A stretch of DNA of 28,024 nucleotides from MGBC113645 sp036308445 (GTDB lineage: Bacteria > Bacillota_I > Bacilli_A > Erysipelotrichales > Coprobacillaceae). The DNA is taken from assembly GCA_036308445.1 (NCBI GenBank), contig JAXJVS010000085.1, forward strand, positions 1 through 28,024, read 5' to 3'. The notes under the pieces are model-generated. The model ran no database searches and was not told where the DNA came from. It worked only from the letters and a program-made list of their open reading frames with translations. A program made the translations under genes and the position numbers. Shown one piece after another: positions 23,467 through 28,024 of the stretch (positions are counted from its first letter, which is position 1; each line of letters opens with the position of its first letter).

Positions 23467-24435
23467 ATGCAAAAATACTATACAAGATCAGATTTAGCTA
23501 TTGAATCACTAAGTCAAGCAAAAGAGAAAGAAGATTATCAAAGAACTGTTAAAAACATAGATTCTATACAAATAGAAACATTTGAGATTCTTAGAAAAAA
23601 TGAATTATATCCCCATGAAATAGGTAAGTATGTAGAATTAAGTTTTAATGATTATGAGGCTAAAGAAGAGATTATTAAGCAGTGTACTAAGCAGATAAAA
23701 GAATTTATTAGTGATTCAGTAAATAAAATAGATCCATTGATTATGATTGTGGGTTTAGGAAATGATACTCTCACTAGTGATGCAATTGGACCAAGAAGTT
23801 TAAAACATATAAGAGCGACGCATCACTTAGAATTAGTTCAAAGACATGAAAATCAATATTATGATATTATTTGTATTACACCTAATGTTATGGCTAAAAG
23901 CGGTGTAGAGACAGCAGATTATTTAAAAGCATTAAAAGATGAGTTTGAACCTGATTTAATGATTGTGATAGATGCTCTATGTGCTAAAAGCTATGAGAAG
24001 ATATGCCGTGTTATTCAAATGAATAATGTAGGTATATATCCAGGTAGTGGGATTGGTAATCATCGAAAAGCAATTACTAAAGTAACTATGGATATTCCTG
24101 TTATTGCGATAGGAGTACCTACAGTTATTCATGTTTCTTCTTTGATAAGTGAAGTATTTAGAATTATGGAGGGTTATTTCCATGAGTCATTGCAACCTTC
24201 TTCTTCTTTGAAAGTTAGTAAAAGAAAGAAATATAATGGTACTTTGTCACAGGATCAAAAAGAGCTGATTATGGGAGAGTTAGGAAAATTAAATGAAAAT
24301 CAACGACAACAATTATTCTTTGAAATCTTAGCTCCTTTAGAAAATCAGATGATATTATGTGATAAACAAATTGATTTTGATTTAGAAATGTTAAGTAAAA
24401 TATTATCTAGAAGTATTAATGATTTAAGGTATTAA
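23467..24435 (+). CDS. gpr: Spore germination protease GPR
   Basis: A 322-residue protease (family A25) that degrades small acid-soluble spore proteins at germination; it is made in the forespore as an inactive zymogen. Catalytic Asp residues are visible: Asp105 in 'GLGNDTLTSDAIGPR' and Asp169 in 'MIVIDALCAKS'. Other family blocks are 'ITPNVMAKSGVETADYLKAL', 'GIYPGSGIGNHRKAIT' and 'VPTVIHVSSL'. The start is the ATG at 23467, preceded by a GGTGAT site. It lies between rpsT and spoIIP exactly as in B. subtilis. This is the strongest evidence in the window that the organism sporulates. Confidence 0.95.
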   Translation: MQKYYTRSDLAIESLSQAKEKEDYQRTVKNIDSIQIETFEILRKNELYPHEIGKYVELSFNDYEAKEEIIKQCTKQIKEFISDSVNKIDPLIMIVGLGNDTLTSDAIGPRSLKHIRATHHLELVQRHENQYYDIICITPNVMAKSGVETADYLKALKDEFEPDLMIVIDALCAKSYEKICRVIQMNNVGIYPGSGIGNHRKAITKVTMDIPVIAIGVPTVIHVSSLISEVFRIMEGYFHESLQPSSSLKVSKRKKYNGTLSQDQKELIMGELGKLNENQRQQLFFEILAPLENQMILCDKQIDFDLEMLSKILSRSINDLRY

Positions 24436-24464
24436 GCCAATTGATTTGGCTTTTTTTCTTTATG
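24430..24464 (+). terminator. Terminator of gpr
   Basis: Short stem AAGCCAA/TTGGCTT (24434-24440, 24447-24453), then TTTTTTCTTT. It overlaps the gpr stop codon. Confidence 0.65.
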
Positions 24465-24523
24465 AGTACTAATTTCTTTATTTTTTGCATAAGTTAAGTT
24501 GTATAGTGATAAGGAGGGAGAAG

Positions 24524-25243
24524 ATGAAGAAGAATCTATGGATATTATTGAAATGTATAGTTGTCATAGTTATGTTAGTGAATCTTCCATATCCTAAAGT
24601 TTATAGTGAAAGTCAGGTAGAAATAGCTTCTAAACAAGAAGAACAGGATGAAATTACTCAGACTGTAAATAAGTCTAATGGGAAATCCATTTATATTTAT
24701 AATACTCATCAATCCGAGGAATATGAATCAGAAAGTGTTGTAGAAGGGAGCAAATATCTAATGAAATTATTACAAAGTAAAGGTTATGAAGTTGTATATG
24801 AAACTACAGATTTTGAAAAGTATAAGAAAGAGCATAATATTAGTTATAATTATTCTTATAGTGTATCTAGATTGTTCACTCAAAAAGCTATAAGTGAGCA
24901 TGGAAATTTTGATTTGTATATAGATTTTCATCGTGATTCGGTAAAGAAAAGTGCTACTACATTAACATATAATGATAAAAACTATGCAAAACTTATGTTT
25001 GTTGTTGGTAAAACTAGCTCTAATTATCCAACAACAAAAACAAAAGCTGAAAAATTATCTAAAGCATTGGCAAAGAAAGTACCTGGTATAAGTAGAGGAG
25101 TTTATGTAAAGAATAGTCATTATAATCAGCATGTAGCTAAGAATATGTTTTTAATAGAAGTTGGAGCTCATCAAAATACCTATGCAGAAGTTAAAAATTC
25201 TTTAGTTGTATTAGCAGCAGTTATTGATGATTATTTAGTATGA
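24524..25243 (+). CDS. spoIIP: Stage II sporulation protein P (SpoIIP)
   Basis: A 239-residue cell-wall amidase/endopeptidase that, with SpoIID and SpoIIM, removes septal peptidoglycan during engulfment. A membrane anchor (residues 7-24) is followed by a short linker and the catalytic domain: 'IYIYNTHQSEEYESE' with zinc ligands His62 and Glu69, 'LYIDFHRDSVKKS' (136-138 His-Arg-Asp), 'KLMFVVG' and 'MFLIEVGAHQNTYAEV'. It is much shorter than B. subtilis SpoIIP (about 400), having lost most of the linker. The start has AAGGAGGGAG. Its TGA stop overlaps the next ATG (ATGA). Confidence 0.92.
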   Translation: MKKNLWILLKCIVVIVMLVNLPYPKVYSESQVEIASKQEEQDEITQTVNKSNGKSIYIYNTHQSEEYESESVVEGSKYLMKLLQSKGYEVVYETTDFEKYKKEHNISYNYSYSVSRLFTQKAISEHGNFDLYIDFHRDSVKKSATTLTYNDKNYAKLMFVVGKTSSNYPTTKTKAEKLSKALAKKVPGISRGVYVKNSHYNQHVAKNMFLIEVGAHQNTYAEVKNSLVVLAAVIDDYLV

Positions 25244-25536
25244 AACAATATATTGTAGATTTATTATTAGTATTACTTATTTTGTGTATAGGACAGATAT
25301 ATTTTGATGATCATAATGTAGAGAAAACAATGTTTAATAGAAATTTAGCGCAGTTTGAACAACAGGTGGAAGAGAATGAACAAGTTACATCTTATGTAAC
25401 ACCGATTGATAGAGAAGATAATCAGATATCTTTATTCTTTTTATATGTAAGTAAAATGTGTGTTAAAGTCATTGAATATATTGTTTATATTTTCTCGCAA
25501 ATTATTAGTATGCTTTTTACAATTATGGTATACTAA
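25240..25536 (+). CDS. Small membrane protein coupled to spoIIP
   Basis: A 98-residue protein with hydrophobic segments at residues ~5-21 and ~64-97, the second long enough for two passes, around an acidic Glu/Gln-rich middle. It overlaps spoIIP by four bases (ATGA), so it is made together with it. B. subtilis has yqxA after spoIIP in a similar place, but I see no sequence similarity to claim orthology. A role in sporulation is suggested by coupling only. Confidence 0.65.
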   Translation: MKQYIVDLLLVLLILCIGQIYFDDHNVEKTMFNRNLAQFEQQVEENEQVTSYVTPIDREDNQISLFFLYVSKMCVKVIEYIVYIFSQIISMLFTIMVY

Positions 25537-25558
25537 AGATTGAAAGCGAGTTGATTTG

Positions 25559-26509
25559 ATGAAAGAAAGAATAGTATTTATGGGAACTGCTTCTTTTTCT
25601 AAAGAAGTTTTAGAGATGTTAATTAGAAATGAATATAATGTTATTGGTGTTGTTACACAACCAGATAGAAAAGTAGGAAGAAAGAAAGTATTGACTATGC
25701 CTGATGTTAAAGTTCTAGCATTAGAACATAATATACCAGTCTTACAGCCTGCTAGAATTAAAGAAGATTATCAGGGAGTTTTAGATTTAAAGCCTGATTT
25801 AATTATTACTGCGGCTTTTGGTCAAATTGTACCAGAAGTTGTTTTAAATGCTCCAAAACTAGGATGTGTTAATGTTCATGCTTCTTTACTTCCTAAGTAT
25901 AGAGGTGGAGCACCTGTTCATTATGCAATTATGAATGGTGAAAAAGAAACTGGTATCACAATTATGTATATGGTTAAGAAAATGGATGCAGGTCATATTA
26001 TATCTCAAAAATCCACACCTATTTTAGAAGATGATACTGTATCTATTTTATATGATCGTTTAAGTATAATTGGAGCAGAATTATTAGAAGAAACATTACC
26101 TTCAATTATAGATGGTACTAATGCAAGTATTCCTCAAGATGAAGATTTAGTTACTTATTCCCCAACGTTATCTAGAGAAGATGAACGCATTGATTGGAAT
26201 TTATCTTCTAGAGAAATCTATAATAAGGTAAGAGGAATGAATGGATGGCCTGGAAGTTATACAACGTATCTTGGTAAAACTGTTAAAATATGGGCTGGTA
26301 AAGTACATCAATGTGAGAACGCAGTTAAACATCATGCTCATCAAGACAATGGGACTATTGTAAAGATATTTAAGGATGCTATTGGAGTGAAGGTGAATGA
26401 TGGTGTTTATTTGATTACAGAATTACAGGTAGAAGGTAAGAAGAAGATGTTGGTAAAAGATTATTTAAATGGTCATTGTGTATTTGAAGTTAATAGTAAG
26501 TTTGAATAA
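25559..26509 (+). CDS. fmt: Methionyl-tRNA formyltransferase
   Basis: A 316-residue enzyme that formylates initiator Met-tRNA using 10-formyl-tetrahydrofolate. The catalytic domain shows 'RIVFMGTASFSKEVLEML', 'GVVTQPDRKVGRKK', 'ITAAFGQIVP', the active-site Asn-His stretch 'NVHASLLPKYRGGAPVHYAI' and 'MDAGHIISQ'. The C-terminal anticodon-arm domain begins near residue 205 ('REIYNKVRGMNGWPGSYT'). Start is the ATG at 25559; a TTG directly before it is less likely. The ribosome site is weak (GAG). It follows the small membrane gene by 22 bases and may be read through from the spoIIP unit. Confidence 0.96.
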   Translation: MKERIVFMGTASFSKEVLEMLIRNEYNVIGVVTQPDRKVGRKKVLTMPDVKVLALEHNIPVLQPARIKEDYQGVLDLKPDLIITAAFGQIVPEVVLNAPKLGCVNVHASLLPKYRGGAPVHYAIMNGEKETGITIMYMVKKMDAGHIISQKSTPILEDDTVSILYDRLSIIGAELLEETLPSIIDGTNASIPQDEDLVTYSPTLSREDERIDWNLSSREIYNKVRGMNGWPGSYTTYLGKTVKIWAGKVHQCENAVKHHAHQDNGTIVKIFKDAIGVKVNDGVYLITELQVEGKKKMLVKDYLNGHCVFEVNSKFE

Positions 26510-26532
26510 GAGAACAAATGTTCTCTTTTTTG
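26507..26532 (+). terminator. Terminator of fmt
   Basis: Stem AGAGAACA (26509-26516) pairs with TGTTCTCT (26519-26526), followed by a T run. It overlaps the fmt stop. Confidence 0.85.
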
Positions 26533-26588
26533 TATTGCTTTTATAATAGAACGAACAGGATATTAGAGAAAATGTCTATCGATATTTC

Positions 26589-26617
26589 TTTAGAGGTTAT
26601 TACTATCATGGTATAAT
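26589..26617 (+). promoter_or_regulatory. Promoter of pdp
   Basis: TTTAGA (26589-26594), 17 bases, then TATAAT (26612-26617) with an extended TG (TGGTATAAT). Confidence 0.65.
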
Positions 26618-26638
26618 AGAAGTGTGAGGTGATCATGT

Positions 26639-27937
26639 ATGCGTATGGTTGATTTAATTCAAAAGAAACGAGATGGATTGAAGCATAGTAAAGAAGAAAT
26701 TCATTATATGATAAGGGGATATGTTGATGGAAGTATACCTGATTATCAGATGAGTGCATGGATGATGGCTGTGTGTTTTAATGGCTTAGATAAGGAAGAG
26801 ACTGCTATTTTGACTGAGGAAATGATGTATAGTGGTGATATTCTAGATTTAAGTGAGATAACTGGTATAAAAGTAGATAAGCATAGTACTGGTGGTGTTG
26901 GAGATAAGACATCATTAGTATTAGGTCCGATGGTGGCGGCCTGTAATGTACCAGTTGCGAAAATGAGTGGTAGAGGTTTGGGACATACCGGTGGAACATT
27001 AGATAAGTTAGAATCTATACCAGGGTTAAATGTATATTTAAGTAATCATGAATTCATTAAACAGGTAAATGATATTGGTCTTGCGATTATTGGTCAAAGT
27101 GGGCATCTAGTACCAGCCGATAGGAAGATGTATGCTTTACGTGATGTGACAGCGACTGTGTCTTGTATTCCACTGATTGCTTCGTCGATTATGTCTAAGA
27201 AATTAGCGGCTGGTAGTGATGCAATTTCGTTAGATGTTAAATATGGCGATGGTGCGTTTATGAAAACAGTAGAAGATGCTAAAGAACTGGCAAGAACAAT
27301 GATTGAAATTGGGCAGTCTTTAGATAGAGATACAAAAGCAACTATTTCTAATATGAATCAACCTTTAGGAAAAGCGATTGGAAATAGTCTAGAAGTTATA
27401 GAAGCTATTCATACATTAAATGGAGAAGGACCAACTGATTTATTAGAATTATGTTTAATTGCTGGTAGTCATATGTTACTACAGGCTAAAAGAGCAAAAA
27501 ATTTAGATGAAGCTAGAATAATGTTAGAAAAGACAATTGAAGATGGAAGTGCTTTAGAAAAGTTAAGATTGATGGTGAAAGCTCAAGGTGGCGATGATTC
27601 TTATATTACTGATTGTGGAAAATTTAAATGTGCTCGAGAGGTTATCGAAATTAAGAGCAAAGTATCAGGATATATTAAAGATATTCATGCTATGTCTTTA
27701 GGGTTAGTTTCAATGAAACTTGGTGGCGGTAGAGAAACTAAAGATGATGAAATAGATCATAGTGTAGGATTAATTTTAAATAAGAAAGTGTCCGATTTTG
27801 TAAAAGAAGATGAAACATTGATTTATGTTCATACTAATACTGGATTATCTGATAAATTACAGCAACAAATATTAGATGCTTTTGTTATAGTTGATGAAAA
27901 AGTAGAAAAACCAATATTAATAGAATATGTGATGTAA
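26639..27937 (+). CDS. pdp: Pyrimidine-nucleoside phosphorylase
   Basis: A 432-residue homodimeric glycosyltransferase that phosphorolyses uridine, deoxyuridine and thymidine to base plus (deoxy)ribose-1-phosphate for salvage. It starts with the family's typical 'MRMVDLIQKKRDG'. The signature 'VDKHSTGGVGDKTSLVL' and 'VAKMSGRGLGHTGGTLDKLE' form the phosphate and pyrimidine site. The C-terminal domain includes 'ALSLGLVSMKLGGGRE'-like sequence ('MSLGLVSMKLGGGRETKDD'). The ATG follows GAGGTGAT. B. subtilis-type Pdp is favoured over the thymidine-specific DeoA because of overall similarity, but this cannot be proven by eye. It has its own promoter and terminator. Confidence 0.93.
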   Translation: MRMVDLIQKKRDGLKHSKEEIHYMIRGYVDGSIPDYQMSAWMMAVCFNGLDKEETAILTEEMMYSGDILDLSEITGIKVDKHSTGGVGDKTSLVLGPMVAACNVPVAKMSGRGLGHTGGTLDKLESIPGLNVYLSNHEFIKQVNDIGLAIIGQSGHLVPADRKMYALRDVTATVSCIPLIASSIMSKKLAAGSDAISLDVKYGDGAFMKTVEDAKELARTMIEIGQSLDRDTKATISNMNQPLGKAIGNSLEVIEAIHTLNGEGPTDLLELCLIAGSHMLLQAKRAKNLDEARIMLEKTIEDGSALEKLRLMVKAQGGDDSYITDCGKFKCAREVIEIKSKVSGYIKDIHAMSLGLVSMKLGGGRETKDDEIDHSVGLILNKKVSDFVKEDETLIYVHTNTGLSDKLQQQILDAFVIVDEKVEKPILIEYVM

Positions 27938-27962
27938 TAGGAGTTAATACTCCTATTTTTTT
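27936..27962 (+). terminator. Terminator of pdp
   Basis: A 9-bp stem (27936-27944 with 27949-27957, loop TAAT) begins within the stop codon and ends in seven T. The last 60 bases of the window hold nothing I can name. Confidence 0.85.
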
Positions 27963-28024
27963 CATATTATGAAAAAAATAAAATAAAAAAAGAGAAATGT
28001 CGAAATAAAAGGAATATATAAGTA

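Noticed and set aside
1..28024. CRISPR array, tRNA or rRNA
   Set aside because: No regularly spaced repeats and no recognisable T-loop/anticodon or rRNA segments were seen on either strand by eye. A covariance search would be needed to exclude small RNAs fully.

Overview
The window is AT-rich, has strong AGGAGG-type Shine-Dalgarno sites, many hairpin terminators and a spore germination protease plus SpoIIP. This points to an endospore-forming, low-GC Firmicute. An Erysipelotrichia/Coprobacillaceae-like gut bacterium is my best guess, but it is inferred from gene content and composition, not from a marker phylogeny. Several housekeeping neighbourhoods match Bacillus subtilis: yqfQ-cshB-nfo(-ispG) at 0.96-5.0 kb, and rpsT / gpr-spoIIP at 23.1-25.2 kb.

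Layout. 1-0.33 kb: end of an RpiR-like regulator, then about 600 bp with no intact gene. 0.96-5.0 kb: a VrrA/YqfQ-like protein (minus), a cshB-type RNA helicase and nfo (plus), a small unknown ORF and ispG (minus). 5.1-5.9 kb: an EamA exporter. 6.4-7.75 kb: pyrB-pyrI, aspartate transcarbamoylase. 7.9-13.75 kb: a complete agmatine deiminase cluster, with aguB, arcC/aguC, aguD and aguA on the minus strand and the membrane LuxR-type regulator aguR divergent. Imported agmatine is deiminated (AguA), carbamoylputrescine is split by phosphorolysis (AguB), carbamoyl phosphate yields ATP (carbamate kinase), and putrescine leaves by AguD. 13.9-15.6 kb: pepF.

15.7-23.1 kb is an accessory region with decayed and poorly known genes: a frameshifted small membrane gene, a DUF4241 protein with a second immunity-like domain, an acylphosphatase, a likely yjdF riboswitch in front of a ruined yjdF, and a BlaR1/BlaI sensor-repressor pair. 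Near-identical BlaI-type palindromes lie at the blaI promoter and at both promoters of a divergent pair of uncharacterised envelope genes (minus gene ending at 18017, plus gene from 19334). No beta-lactamase is visible. This looks like a beta-lactam-responsive regulon of unknown output.

23.1-28 kb is housekeeping again: rpsT (minus), then gpr, spoIIP, a small membrane protein, fmt and pdp (plus).

The most interesting items are the BlaI-controlled divergent unknown genes, a locally GC-richer, foldable ~150-bp element in the long leader of the agu operon, and the yjdF riboswitch left beside a dead gene. I found no rRNA, tRNA, CRISPR array or intact insertion sequence.
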